A DNA stretch of 64,000 nucleotides from Sphingomonas sp. CFBP 13720 (GCF_014842075.1 NZ_JACYVA010000001.1:1-64000); one strand, 5' to 3'. Shown: positions 21,701 through 27,213, counted from the first letter of the stretch. Numbers and translations are program-made. Notes: generated by a model from the sequence alone, not told the origin.

Positions 21701-22538
21701 CGCCAGCTTCACGCTCGCTGCCAATCTCGAATCGTTGAGCTTCAACGGCACCACCGGCTTCACCGGCATCGGCAACGACCTCGCCAATGCCCTGACCGGC
21801 GGGAAATATGCGGACTCGCTGACCGGCGGTGCCGGCAACGATACGCTCAGTGGCGGCGCCGGTGCCGACACGCTGACCGGCGGCACCGGCGACGACGCTT
21901 ACGTGGTCGACAATATCGGCGACGTGATCGTCGAGGCGGTTGGCGAGGGGACCGACACGGTAACGACCTCGCTGGTCAGCTACACGCTGGGTGCCAACCT
22001 AGAAAAACTGACCTATTCCAGCAGCAAGGCCTTTACCGGCGTAGGTAACGCGCTCGGTAACAGCATCACCTCGGGCAGCGGCGCGGATCTGTTACAAGGC
22101 CTCGACGGCAACGACACGCTGTCGTCGGGCAGCGGCAACGATACGCTGGCGGGCGGTACGGGCAGCGACGTGCTGACCGGCGGCAGCGGCGGCGACGTAA
22201 TGGCCGGCGGTACGGGGGCGGATCGCTTCGTCTTTACCAAGGTGAGCGACTTCGGAACGGCCGATCTGCTCGACCGGATCACCGACTTCGTCGCGGCGGA
22301 CGGGGATCGCATCGACCTCGCGACGATCGACCCGTCGAGCGCCAGCGGGAACCAGGCGTTCACCTTTATCGGAACCGAAGCGTTCACGACGACGACGCAC
22401 ACGACCTATGAGCTTCGCTTTCAAGTTGCGGTGGACGGCTATATGCTAGTGCAGGGCGACAGCAACCGGGACGGCGTCGCTGACTTCGCGTTCCTAGTCT
22501 ATACGACGTCGCTCGGCGCGGGAGATTTCATACTGTAA
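6726..22538 (+). CDS. Giant RTX (hemolysin-type Ca2+-binding repeat) surface/secreted protein
   Basis: This is a 5,270-residue protein made almost wholly of RTX nonapeptides (GGxGxDxLx; typical units GGAGNDTLDGG). Such repeats bind Ca2+ in beta-rolls outside the cell. There is no Sec signal; repeats begin by residue 20. Three blocks of spacer modules follow one another: nine 'ITDF / NPFxTG..LRL' modules (residues ~69-2270), seven 'VxDxR.G....VELLQF' modules (~2465-4500) and six 'D.IVEA.GG.DTV..SL.SYTL' modules (~4570-5120). The last ~110 residues (ADRFVFTKVSDFG, ITDFVAADGDRIDLATI, YMLVQGDSNRDGVADF, GDFIL end) resemble the C-terminal domain of serralysin-like proteins that carries the type I secretion signal. 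ATG 6726 follows a G-rich Shine-Dalgarno. No protease or adhesin catalytic domain is visible, and no ABC/MFP/TolC exporter genes lie in the window. A large surface or biofilm protein is the likeliest role. Confidence 0.92.
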   Translation: MANYSGTTGGDNYSGTSTDDSIAGNGGNDTLYGNAGNDSIDGGDGNDVLYGNDGNDTVRGGAGDDFIEDYRGSNVLDGGAGNDTFNWVGSMGGDGVGGADTITTGAGRDTLRVDGYGVRNFPLSFLADTVTDFTTGASGDVIDLSEVVNDLIGYSAGTNPFLTGFLSAVQAGSDTLIRIDIDASGTAHGIKTLLVLKNVTATALVASNFAPSWSPTGVGETIAGTPLNDTLTGTDSNDLIDGGAFADRIDGGGGNDTVRGGSMGDTLIGGYGNDSIDGGDGRDSILGGAGNDTLIGGAGDDIFEDNAGANRIDAGAGDDEIRSVGSGRNEAGGADTITLGAGNDTLKIDGYGLYYYASNQHTDIVTDFVAGGTENRDVIDLNDVTSYLSGWDSSTNPFATGFLRLLQSGSNTLLQYDRDGAGTGYGWVSVLQLNGVTATAMTAANFIGYAPADKGYVLTGGEGRDVLNGSLVADTLSGGVGGDVLNGNAGNDSLDGGAGNDTLSGDAGNDTVAGGDGNDTLYGDAGNDSLTGGAGNDVFSDYAGNNTLLGGDGDDRFDYVGYGAGTDRFVGGAGRDTFQTYYYYAGQGADTIAGFEGGAGGDVVDGYWNFSNLATGANPFTTGHLRLIASGGNTLLQIDPDGGANNWATWLTFEGIAPAAFTRDNFTLSYAPNAQGLVLTGSALAQEINGTSDGDTITGLGGNDTLNGGYGADSIDGGTGDDTLYGGGQNDALLGGDGDDYLNGDEGDDDLEGGADDDRLYGQGGNDTLTGDVGNDYLDGSSGDDSLIGGDGDDTIIAYLGNDTVIAGAGNDSVQGSYYSNVGNATVDLGNGDDTFNSEIGYGGSVDTVTGGAGRDTYILSAYPTTTANLTVITDFATGTGGDRLQISTDYFQNWDPSTNPFTAGYLRFTTESGAVILQVDNDAGATGYAWRTIARFEGVTNPAAFTADNFATWYRPGFVGATLTGDANSQRIDGTPMGDTLSGLGGDDSLYGGTGNDSIDGGTGNDILDGDAGNDTLIGGAGNDTLQGDAGNDSLSGGDGNDVFGANDAGNDTFDGGAGDDSFSYSQGEDSFVGGDGDDSFGDYTGADTFSGGAGDDRFDYVGYYQGNDSYSGGTGRDRYNLYYLFNQTPVVSTITDFATGSGGDLIVLDQAGLSLGGAQMDATKLISGGWMRLRQVGSDTAVDFDQNGGGDNFQQYLLLKNVTATALTPDNFTPDLRATGVAATQSGTTGADSFTGVGRDNYSGLAGNDTINGAQGEDTLYGNDGADSISGGERNDQLMGGAGNDTLDGGDDNDALYGEGDNDLLSGGAGDDYLDGGAALDTLIGGSGDDNLSGNSEADSLDGGIGNDTLDGGAGNDTLSGGDGNDRFQDYQGANSVTGGAGDDYFRYVGYSGGTDTLTGGDGRDTYELTSVSPGSVTADRITDFAVGADGDVVSLASLSSYMTGYVPGTNPFASSYLRLVVSGSDRVLQVDWNGATGGATWVDLITFVGKAGATFTRDNFVIGDVRIDPAGVGQNIAGSAQNDRIVGTIDADTVIGGSGDDTVDGNGGHDSVAGGDGDDLLYGEQGNDTLSGDAGNDQLQGGIGNDSLTGGDGNDNLSGQEDGDTLAGGAGNDNLSGGSGNDRIDGGSGNDTIDGDDGNDTLLGGDGNDLFRDYTGADSIDGGAGDDRFEYVGYNTGADTITGGAGRDSYVFYPYGQQVQTTITDFATGGDGDVVDVAQLLGQLQNYTGTVNPWTDGHFRLTADGGTDTLLQWDRDGGGNAWTTLIRFQNVLPAAFQTANFTGGWSIDGAGQLQQGSDGDDRVTGSNDRDTLTGGLGDDTLSGGNGNDSIVGGAGNDNLSGDGGNDTIVGDAGNDTIDGGDGNDSLSGGLGDDTIEGTWGNDTISGGAGNDRLSDYGGTNVIDGGDGDDLFYNIGSWQGQAVTNTLTGGLGRDTYDFYEYSTRYPVAGSGITTITDFTAGTGGDVINLGTSYMSGVDGGNPFETGHMRLLQDGADTLLQVDHDGTAATLDWQTVARLQNVVATALNYDNFTNGVGPVGVTRTGTQFDDDLDGTSSPDRIEGLGGDDTIDGGLGRDTILGGAGRDRIDGGQGDDSLSGGDGSDWFNDQYGQNTVSGGDGDDTFSYVRGVVSGDAGDDYFDNAGYDAFVDTLDGGAGQDVFRLNGYSLRYGDGAADVIQNFTAGTGGDVLDVSNVVAYFTNFTTGQNPFLTGHMRLLGAAGELFLQADFDAAGTATGWKTIAILRGMDTSVSEELTLYNFTPSISPSGIGLLIQGSEAADSLPGSNSNDTIEGLGGNDTIDGNGGDDSISGGAGDDRIEGDTGNDTLRGDAGNDTITDLTGTNRIEGGAGNDYLSGTGTLLGGADNDQLFGSGSLDGGDGDDAMSLNSGTATGGAGNDTFDASSAGAGVQMTGDAGNDSLRGSASADRLDGGTDADTIDGGAGADTLLGGTGDDLLFAGAGADSIDGGSGSDMVRVAGRMADFSVTAGANGTTILTDLRTGSPLGTDTLSGVELLQFDDDEYALVSTPGIFWQDSAGIDDRIPNATLTSATLAGDDTLYGNSGFDIIDAGFGNDSVRGGVGNDVLYGQSGRDTLEGGEGDDTLWGGTGQDVLDGGDDADWLYGDGGSDTLRGSTGNDRLEDRLGSNRLYGDTGNDTLIGTGTLEGGIGNDALSGSGLLDGGVGNDALSGEGTLIGGDGIDTLSGSGTLLGGIGNDAINIVSGAAYGEAGNDTIATAYPWSGPVTMDGGAGDDRLTGFHGTRETLLGGDGSDTLSGGRGGGVSTDNDSLDGGAGNDTLDGGDGDDTIVGGGDYDVALYGGTRAFASVIRDGNGGYIVADNRDGRGVDGTDQVRGIATLRFTDLDFDVTAANTGIVVGGTTAADRLTGTAFDDSITGGDGNDTIDGGAGNDRIVAGTGADSVAGSAGNDVLYGEAGVDTIDGDIGADWIDGGADGDSIAGGDGNDTIVQSAGADTIDGGAGDDRITDYDDNGNVLSGGDGNDTIGGNGTLTGGLGNDSVSGSGLLDGEAGNDTLNGSGLVRGGDGNDVVYVSSGSGQGNDGNDTLSGYYASDLLLDGGSGADSIWGGSGSDTLLGGAGDDTILGGGGTDTVYGGSGFDKLIYNGRRSDYGIVNNSDGSITVQDLRGGSPNGTDRVYGIELLQFDSGDEQTLPGSNVGLVLTGTAFDDILIGDSGNDTITGLAGNDRLGGDDGNDIIDAGAGNDVVTGDSGSDTLTGGTGNDYIDGGTGTDSISAGDGNDTVYGRLGDDTIDAGADADYVEDVGGLNRILGGSGNDTLNGNGSLYGGDGDDRITGNIYATGLLSGDAGNDSLTGYGTLDGGIGADTLLVGTGGTGTGGAGNDTLSGWQPYGYDGAQTLDGGADNDVVYGNWGADSLIGGTGNDWLSGGDASDTLAGGDGEDTASFEMARENASVVRDGNGGYFVVDNRHNLGADRLSGVERATFANAAFALSAATAGMVFNGTAGNDTLTGTELDDSISGAGLPPGVTAPNTGIDDPDQDRGDDRLFGLSGNDRIFGGRGADLIDGGVGYDVLDGGADNDTLLGGSDDDQLFGGAGNDSLDGGIGNDTIDGGTGDDRALGGDGDDFITGGGGTDELVGGAGRDALSGDGTLSGGDGDDVLSGSGQLLGDAGNDTITIGSGNALGGDGNDAITGYGILRGEAGNDALGVYTGAIGYGDAGNDTLYGTAPFGIDGAQTLDGGEGDDVISGNYGEDSLLGGGGADWISGGAGNDVIDGGSGGDFLAGNGGNDTIDGGGSGALTPDIVRYYGNRNDFTVTETNGVVTVTDNRPGSPEGTDTLTNVRVLRFDDADYIARANPGVWLRGGTGNDMIGDITTGSSSGVVNVTNPSGPRFAGSGDDTLEGQGGNDSVRGLAGEDSILAGAGNDSIDGGTEADRIYGEAGDDLLDGSDDDDLVVGGTGNDSILGGIGEDILAGGDLIITQPVDPVTGLPVGGPVLGVETIGGGDDTLRGGDDDDSIYGGSGLDSLSGDAGNDLMYGGMDADTIDGGTGDDALYGEDGNDILTGGSGVDTLSGGAGNDSLTGFGVLSGDAGNDTLTGGGTLSGGEGADILTTGSGNDLLDGGDGDDTLTAGEGSDTLIGRAGTDRAIIGGQRANFTVAAGDGGVYVIDNRGGGGTDFLTSMETIQFADVTQGAVGGSVLHGDDGANALTGTALDDYLLGESGNDTLIGAAGNDRIFGYNDDDSIAGGSGNDALFAGAGNDTVDGGDNDDLIDGFDGADSLVGGTGNDTVTGGFGNDTIDGGTGNDVLAGDANHDSLLGGAGSDTLTGGSGDDTLDGGADNDVLNDGDGANRMDGGAGNDTLSGSGTLLGGLGNDQLGGTADAWLDGGAGDDTIGGGGANLYGGDGNDRITGSSGSDTLTGGDDSGADTLDAGAGNDVLLGGAGDDRLVGGGGNDRIDGGNGNDIAIYSSVRADYTITQESPGVFRVVDNRGGLGPDGNDTITGVELLRFIDQDLVPSDGNTGIVYDGNDAPDNRTGGEGDDTLRGFGGNDTLDGGPAGNDSLDGGNGNDILIGGTGNDILDGGDGIDTMTGGTGNDLYRVEDAADMIVEAASGGLDTVEADLPGGSVATISTYSIASLTNLENLTYTGGLRFVGTGNALANVITGGALADTLSGGSGNDTLIGGTGADSMVGGTGDDTYEVDLSTDIVVESSGGGSDTVRTALGSLTIAAFANVENLVYTGTAGFVGTGNASSNRLTGGAGNDTLSGGSGNDTLDGGAGVDRLEGGSGNDTYLVDTTTDTLVELSGGGTDTIDTGLSNWTLALYFEAVTYTGSAAFTGTGNASANTLTAGSGNDTLRGGAGDDNLIGGAGNDSLVGEGDDDTLDGGAGDDTLDGGSGNDVYVLDGNDLLIEAANGGRDTVRTARNSYTLAANFESVAFTGTGAFTGTGNELANGLTGGSGNDLLYGLVGNDTLNGGVGADTMDGGNGNDTYYVDNIADVIVEAAGGTDTIVTSLASFTLAANLESLSFNGTTGFTGIGNDLANALTGGKYADSLTGGAGNDTLSGGAGADTLTGGTGDDAYVVDNIGDVIVEAVGEGTDTVTTSLVSYTLGANLEKLTYSSSKAFTGVGNALGNSITSGSGADLLQGLDGNDTLSSGSGNDTLAGGTGSDVLTGGSGGDVMAGGTGADRFVFTKVSDFGTADLLDRITDFVAADGDRIDLATIDPSSASGNQAFTFIGTEAFTTTTHTTYELRFQVAVDGYMLVQGDSNRDGVADFAFLVYTTSLGAGDFIL
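6930..13540 (+). repeat. Nine class-A modules of the RTX protein
   Basis: Each ~0.7-0.85 kb unit alternates RTX repeats with a ~120-residue globular spacer. The spacer opens with a phrase like FDYVGYGAGTD, then a GGxGRDxY strand, VITDFATGxGGD, NPFxTGxLRL, DTLLQxDxDG and a closing FxGVTxAAFTxDNF. Units begin near 6930, 7640, 8340, 9190, 10020, 10850, 11700, 12420 and 13070. The fifth lacks the NPF motif and the seventh has NPW. The copies are diverged from one another, arguing against a recent tandem duplication. Confidence 0.8.
14120..20230 (+). repeat. Seven class-B modules of the RTX protein
   Basis: Each unit carries a ~60-residue spacer of the form YxGxRxxYxV...GxxxVxDNRxG..GTDxLxxVELLxF, embedded in RTX repeats. 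Spacers lie near 14120, 15160, 16060, 16980, 18060, 19080 and 20050. Several units also have short single-line RTX forms (GSGTLLGG-type) between the normal nonapeptides. This spacer is common in large RTX proteins of alphaproteobacteria; its function is not known to me. Confidence 0.75.
20440..22080 (+). repeat. Six class-C modules of the RTX protein
   Basis: Spacers of the type DTYVVDNIGDVIVEA, then GTDTVxTSLxSYTL and LExLTYTGxxxFTGTGN, occur near 20440, 20745, 21025, 21350, 21625 and 21895, each followed by two to four RTX nonapeptides. This spacer class is common in the C-terminal portions of RTX proteins. The block leads directly into the secretion-type C-terminal domain. Confidence 0.75.
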
Positions 22539-22754
22539 CGGCTTGCCGGGGGTTGGTGACATTCACGGCATCTACCGTCCCGGCCAGCAACAATTTTTTG
22601 TTACGCAACATTTTATGGTCCGAAAAGCTGGAATGTTTCTCGAATCGAAGCGCTTTTCCGTCCGTGACGCCGCATTCAGGGGGGGACGTGCCCGTTCCGA
22701 GGCTAGGCGGTTTGCTCATGCGGCGATGCGCCGTTCGGGCGAGAGGCGACGAGC

Positions 22755-23908
22755 ACGAAGATCGCGGTTACCGGGCTTGCTTATATGGGAACGTCGAAGA
22801 CGGTGCTGCTGGTGCAGCACAGCACCGTCGTCGCCGTGGACATTCGGAGGACCACGTCGCGCCGGTCAACTGCCGCAAGTCGCGACCGTCAATGCTGAGT
22901 TGGAACACTTACTCGCCGAATACACGCTTGACCTGACCGCGACCACAGCTGTCGATGCGGCGCTGGACAGCGCGGGCTATGTCATCGTCGCCGCCCTGAC
23001 CAAGTACGACGTCGAAACCGACAAGTTCAACACTAGCTCGGTCGAGGCGGTCATCAGCAAGGCGGCGGCCACCGCACCGCAGACGGCGACCATCGCGAAG
23101 TCGACCATTCCGGTCGGCTTTTTCGATGAAGCTCGCCAGCGGCTGCACCCGGTTTACGTGGTGTTCAGCCCAGGATTCCCCTGAAGGAGACACGTTGTAC
23201 GACAATCTTCACCCTTGCGAATCATCGTCGGCGAACGGTCGGACCGGGCGATGATGCTCGCCGACGTGCTGCTGCAGGATGCGGAAAAAAGATGTGGCCG
23301 TCGTCTTCAGTGACAGCCGCGAGGCGGAGGCGTTCAAGCTTCTAGCCGATACCTATCTCGGGATGCGCGTCGACTTCTTCGATGAACTCGACAGCTATGG
23401 GATCGCTGGTGGCAAGAACGCAAAGCCGATTATTGAGGGCGTCGCCTCGACCAGCGGATCGGCATGCATTACAACAATCCGAGCTTCGGTTACGGCGGCT
23501 ATGGCTTCCCTAAGGATACTAGGCAGCAGCTCGCCAATTGCTCGGAAGTGCCGCAGAACCTGATCCGCGTGATCGTCGTTGCGAACCGCACTCGCAGGGA
23601 TGTCCTCGCCCGTCAGATCATCGCGCGCGTCCGAAAAGGTCGGCGTGTACCGCTTGGCCATGGAGGCCCGAGCCCACAATTTCCGCCAGTCGTCGATTCA
23701 GAGGATCATGTAGCGAATGGAGGCGTAGGGCATCGACGTCGTGCACGAACCGAACCTCGACGAGGACGATATCTTCGGATCGAAGGTCGTCAAGAACATC
23801 GATGCGTTCGCGGCCGAAAGCGACGTGGTGATCGCCGATCGCGCCGCGCCCGAACAGGCCAATATCGGCGACAAGCTGTTCAAGCGCGACCTCTTCGGTT
23901 CGAACTGA
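22755..23908 (+). pseudogene. ugd: UDP-glucose 6-dehydrogenase pseudogene
   Basis: Successive frames encode a near full-length (~385-codon) Ugd: KIAVTGLAYMGTS (Rossmann start), [101 protein letters not shown] and [14 protein letters not shown]. At least three frameshifts and internal stops break the gene. The initiator position (22755) reads ACG instead of ATG. The catalytic cysteine in the usual GGYC(F/L)PKDT motif is glycine here (GGYGFPKDT). The enzyme would oxidise UDP-glucose to UDP-glucuronate for polysaccharide synthesis; this copy cannot. Its neighbours, a glycosyltransferase and a secreted RTX protein, suggest relics of a surface-polysaccharide locus. Confidence 0.9.
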
Positions 23909-23989
23909 TCGGTCCTCTGCCGCCGCGCGAGGGGTCGACGCGGCGGCAGCAGCCGGTGTGGCACCCATCGGGTGCCGAAGCGGGGGCTG

Positions 23990-24634
23990 CTACTCCCGCC
24001 CGAACCGCGCCAGTAGGCTGACCAGATCGGCTTGGCGCGACACGCCGGTCTTGACAAAGATGTGGCGCAGATGGACGCGCAACGTCGTCTGGCAACATTC
24101 GCGCGCCGCCGCCGCCGATTCCAACGAATGGCCCGCCATCAGCAACGCGGCGAGTGCGACCTCGCTACGGGTCAGGTCGAACGCCTCGCGCCACAGCTCC
24201 GGTGCCGCCACAGGGCGCTCGAGCGGGTCGATTAGCCTGACCACCGCCGCGCCGGGCGTGGCGTGCAGCAACCGCATCGCCGATAGCACCGGCCGCGCGA
24301 TCAGGATCAGCAGCGCGCGATCAGGGGCGGCGCGATAGCGTAATGCGGCTGCCTTCGGCGCGATCTCCGAGGTGGCGCGGGCGAGCACGGTGTCGACCCG
24401 GGCCTGTTCCCAGGGCAGCAGCGTCCAGCGCGCCACGCCGTCGCCACCGGTGACCAGCAGCGCGTCGCAGGACGCCGTCGTGCGCAGAATGCGACCGCCC
24501 GCGTCGATCAGTGCGGCGGCTTCGTCCGCATGGTCGACGCAGCCCTGCCAATACAAGTCGCGGCCAGGGTCCCTCGATCCATGGTCCGCGACCTTCTCCC
24601 ATTCGGTCGAAACGACTGTGCGTACCCCCGTCAT
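23990..24634 (-). CDS. LuxR-type HTH transcriptional regulator
   Basis: The 214-residue protein carries a C-terminal LuxR/GerE-like helix-turn-helix (about residues 148-212): [20 protein letters not shown], then [20 protein letters not shown] and [11 protein letters not shown]. The N-terminal ~140 residues look like a PAS-type sensory fold ([20 protein letters not shown]), with no recognised ligand. The ATG at 24634 is chosen for its GGGGGA Shine-Dalgarno; the frame stays open to 24883 but the extra residues are arginine-rich and unlike the family. It lies downstream of, and on the same strand as, an HTH-TM-TPR protein, with 140 bp between them, so the two may form a regulatory pair. Target genes are unknown. 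Confidence 0.8.
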   Translation of the reverse strand: MTGVRTVVSTEWEKVADHGSRDPGRDLYWQGCVDHADEAAALIDAGGRILRTTASCDALLVTGGDGVARWTLLPWEQARVDTVLARATSEIAPKAAALRYRAAPDRALLILIARPVLSAMRLLHATPGAAVVRLIDPLERPVAAPELWREAFDLTRSEVALAALLMAGHSLESAAAARECCQTTLRVHLRHIFVKTGVSRQADLVSLLARFGRE

Positions 24635-24774
24635 CTGGTCCCCCGAACCGGTCGTTATCGAACGGTTCGATGCTATGCCCGCCCGATCGGAATCGTCCGG
24701 TGGCAATGTGTCGCAAAGCATCGTATCGGGCGGTGACGACGTGAAACGGGTGCGGAATCCGGCATATCGACTGG

Positions 24775-26175
24775 TCAGGCGGTGTCGATCGGTGGCTGTG
24801 CCAGGGCCCGCAGCGCGGCATCGATCCGCGCATCGCCGGCAAAGCGCGCTCGGACGCGGCGGACGAATCCGGCCGATCCCCATCGTTCGCCACGCGCCCG
24901 GGCTTCGTCGAGGATCGCGACTAGCGCCGCGCGGTCGCCCGCGACCGCGGCGACGAAGGCCGGCCAGCTATGATCCGGCAGGTCGTCATTCTGGGTGATC
25001 GACACCGCACGGCTAAGGATCACCGCATAGGTCGCGGCCGAGCCGATGCCGGCGCGCCGGTCGCTGTCGATTGTGCGCCGGAGCGCGGCGCTATAGGCAA
25101 GTAGTTCGGGTTCGCCGCGCACGCGGGCGCGGATGGACAGGTGGTGGGCATAGCCGGCGAGATCGCCCGCGGCGAGCGCGGTGACGCTCAGCGCGTCGTG
25201 GACGCTGGCCAGCGTTGGATACTGGGTGGCGACGGTGGTAAGCAGCGCCTGCGCCTCCTTCGTCCGGCCCGCCGACCACAGGCCCCAGCCATAATCGGCG
25301 AGCAGCCATGGCGCCCCCGGCGCCAGCGTCCGCGCGGTGTCGAACGCCCGCTGAGCGGCAGCGTCCTCACCATTGTCGGCAAGGATATTGGCATACCACA
25401 GATGGGCCAGCGGATCGCCCGGGGCATCGGCTATCGCGCGGCGGAACAGTTTGCCCGCCAGTTGCGGCTTGCCGTCCCACCAATAGGCGATGACCCCGTC
25501 GACCCGATCGGCGACGGCCGAGTTCGGATCGATGGCGCGGGCCGCCGCCGCCGCCGCGCGAGCCCGGCTGATGCAGAGCGTGTCAGCGGCCGATCCGAAT
25601 TCGCGGATCAGTACCCATGCCTCGGCCAGCGCCTCCTGCACCTCGACATTGCCGGGATGGTCGTGGGCAAGGCGGGTCAGCGTGGCGGTGGCGGCGTGTA
25701 GGCGCGGGGCGCTGCGCATCGCCACGTCGTCGCGCGCGGCGACGAAGCGCGCATGCGTCGGCACGTCGAGCCGGTCGGGCGAGGCGTCGATCCACACGAA
25801 CCCGGCAACGCTTACCCCCAGCAGCGCCAGCGCGCTCAGCACAATCGACCAGTGGCGCGGCGGGGCAGGGCGGGGCAGCGCCAGCGGATCGATGGCGGTG
25901 GCTGGCGGTCGGGCAGGCGGCGGTTTCGGGACCAGCGGGTCGGGAATGGCGTCGGGCACCTGGTCCGGTAGCAGTGCCCTCTGCCCCGAAATCCAGGCGT
26001 CGAGTTCAGCGGCCAGCGCGTAGACGCTGCGGCTGCGGCCACCGGGTAGGGCATGGACAGGCAGGCCCCGCTCGCGCGACCAGCGGATCGCGGTCGAGCG
26101 GTCGCGGCCGAGATAGGCGGCGATCGACTTCCACCCCTCTATCCGTCGCGCCGGTTCCCCGACCTGCCCTGTCAT
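24775..26175 (-). CDS. HTH-transmembrane-TPR protein (putative membrane-bound regulator)
   Basis: The 466-residue protein begins with an excisionase/MerR-like winged helix (residues ~12-62: GWKSIAAYLGRDRSTAIRWS, RERGLPVHALPGGRSRSVYA). A proline-rich linker (~70-105) and one transmembrane helix (~108-128: WSIVLSALALLGVSVAGFVW) follow. The large C-terminal domain has tetratricopeptide-like helical repeats (DPLAHLWYANILADNGEDAA, APWLLADYGWGLWSAGRTKE). By topology the HTH is cytoplasmic and the TPR part periplasmic, as in CadC/ToxR-like one-component regulators, although the HTH type differs. I do not recognise a named family; the function is inferred from architecture only. The start is supported by the canonical position of the HTH. 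It may be co-transcribed with the LuxR-type gene downstream. Confidence 0.72.
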   Translation of the reverse strand: MTGQVGEPARRIEGWKSIAAYLGRDRSTAIRWSRERGLPVHALPGGRSRSVYALAAELDAWISGQRALLPDQVPDAIPDPLVPKPPPARPPATAIDPLALPRPAPPRHWSIVLSALALLGVSVAGFVWIDASPDRLDVPTHARFVAARDDVAMRSAPRLHAATATLTRLAHDHPGNVEVQEALAEAWVLIREFGSAADTLCISRARAAAAAARAIDPNSAVADRVDGVIAYWWDGKPQLAGKLFRRAIADAPGDPLAHLWYANILADNGEDAAAQRAFDTARTLAPGAPWLLADYGWGLWSAGRTKEAQALLTTVATQYPTLASVHDALSVTALAAGDLAGYAHHLSIRARVRGEPELLAYSAALRRTIDSDRRAGIGSAATYAVILSRAVSITQNDDLPDHSWPAFVAAVAGDRAALVAILDEARARGERWGSAGFVRRVRARFAGDARIDAALRALAQPPIDTA

Positions 26176-26359
26176 ATTCCCCCCCGGGTTTGTCCGTCGT
26201 CCGGTGTACTCTTCCTCAATACCGGGTACGCCACGGACCGTCTAGCGAGCGGTTGGGCTGGCGAAGGTTGCGAACTTGCCTTCCAACGAATGAGCGCGGA
26301 CGGTGATGTGCGTCCGGCTGAACCGGTCGAGCATGACGGCCGCAGGCCATGTAGTAAGA

Positions 26360-26550
26360 GTTATGCGGCTTCTGTTCGCAGGCGGGGACCGTGGTGCAGC
26401 TTCGAAGCCGTCGAATATGCCACGCTCGAATGGGTCGAATGGTTCAACCATCGTCGTCTGCTTGAACCCATCGGCAACATCCCGCCTGCCGAGGCCGAAA
26501 AGCAATATTATGCTGCCGCGGATGCCATCGATATGGCAGCGGAACCCACA
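26360..26550 (+). pseudogene. IS3-family transposase C-terminal remnant
   Basis: The frame encodes RRGPWCSFEAVEYATLEWV then EWFNHRRLLEPIGNIPPAEA and KQYYAAADAIDMAAE, the characteristic end of IS3-family OrfB integrases (usual form: RRGPWRSFEAVEYATLEWVDW). The DDE catalytic core upstream is missing. It is a leftover of an insertion sequence, next to a resolvase fragment. Confidence 0.78.
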
Positions 26551-26653
26551 ACCCCACGCCTTTGGCAAACCGGGGGCGGTTCAATGAACAGTATCTACCC
26601 GACAGGAGAGCATCGTTGCAGGTACACGAGCGGCTAGTTTTCATGTCGCTCCG

Positions 26654-26779
26654 GCGTACCGTAAGAAGGCGTCGGGCGCGCGCGCCGATCGGCCCGAGTT
26701 CTTGCGCATGGTCGGCGACCTGCAGCCGGACGAACTCGTAATTGCGGAGACGATCGAGCGGATTGGCCGCTTGCGCTAA
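26654..26779 (+). pseudogene. Resolvase N-terminal fragment
   Basis: A 41-residue reading ends in TAA at 26777-26779: AYRKKASGARADRPEFLRMV, then GDLQPDELVIAETIERIGRL. It matches the middle of Tn3-type resolvase catalytic domains (SGAKADRPGL...L..GD.LVV.K.DRLGRS). Both the beginning with the catalytic serine and the C-terminal half are missing. Bases 26780-26915 hold nothing I recognise. Confidence 0.65.
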
Positions 26780-26915
26780 CCGAGGCGGAACTATTGGTCG
26801 GGATGATACGGGGGAAGGGGGCACGGTTAGGCGTTCACGAAGGTCGATGATTGGTGGCGGGCAGACCGGCAGCTATCGAGTGGAGCGGGGTGGATAGCTG
26901 CCGGCATCGCTATGG

Positions 26916-27185
26916 TTACTTCGCTGTAAGGAAATTTACAACGACTGGGTTGAGCGCGGACGCGCACTCCTCGGGGAGCCAGTGTCCCCAATCCGGCAGA
27001 ACCTTCTTCGTCACCTTGGTGGCATACTCACTTAACTGTTCGCCTTGGAGCTTGCCCATGCCGCCATGGCCGCCGCCACCGATGGCCAGCCCCGGCATTG
27101 TCAGCTTGGTCACGCTTAATGGCTTGTTACGGCGAGCAGTCTCATTGAGCGCTCGGTCGCGCTCTCCGGAAAGCGGCTGGCACAA
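26916..27185 (-). pseudogene. 3' fragment of an alpha/beta hydrolase
   Basis: The 89-residue frame has the C-terminal signature of epoxide-hydrolase-like alpha/beta hydrolases: KLTMPGLAIGGGGHGGMGK, a beta strand ending in VLPDWGHWLPEECASALNPV with the catalytic-histidine context GHW, and a final helix VVNFLTAK. The oxyanion hole, nucleophile elbow and cap domain are all missing. It ends where the MarR gene region begins, so it is probably the tail of a gene deleted during the rearrangements in this stretch. Confidence 0.65.
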
Positions 27186-27213
27186 CTGGGCGTGAGAAGG
27201 CTATGCCGACACC

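Noticed and set aside
6726..22538. Dense periodic repeats that could be taken for a CRISPR array or DNA satellite
   Set aside because: The period follows 27-nt RTX nonapeptide codons in one long frame, with no constant repeat/unique spacer pattern. It is protein-coding.
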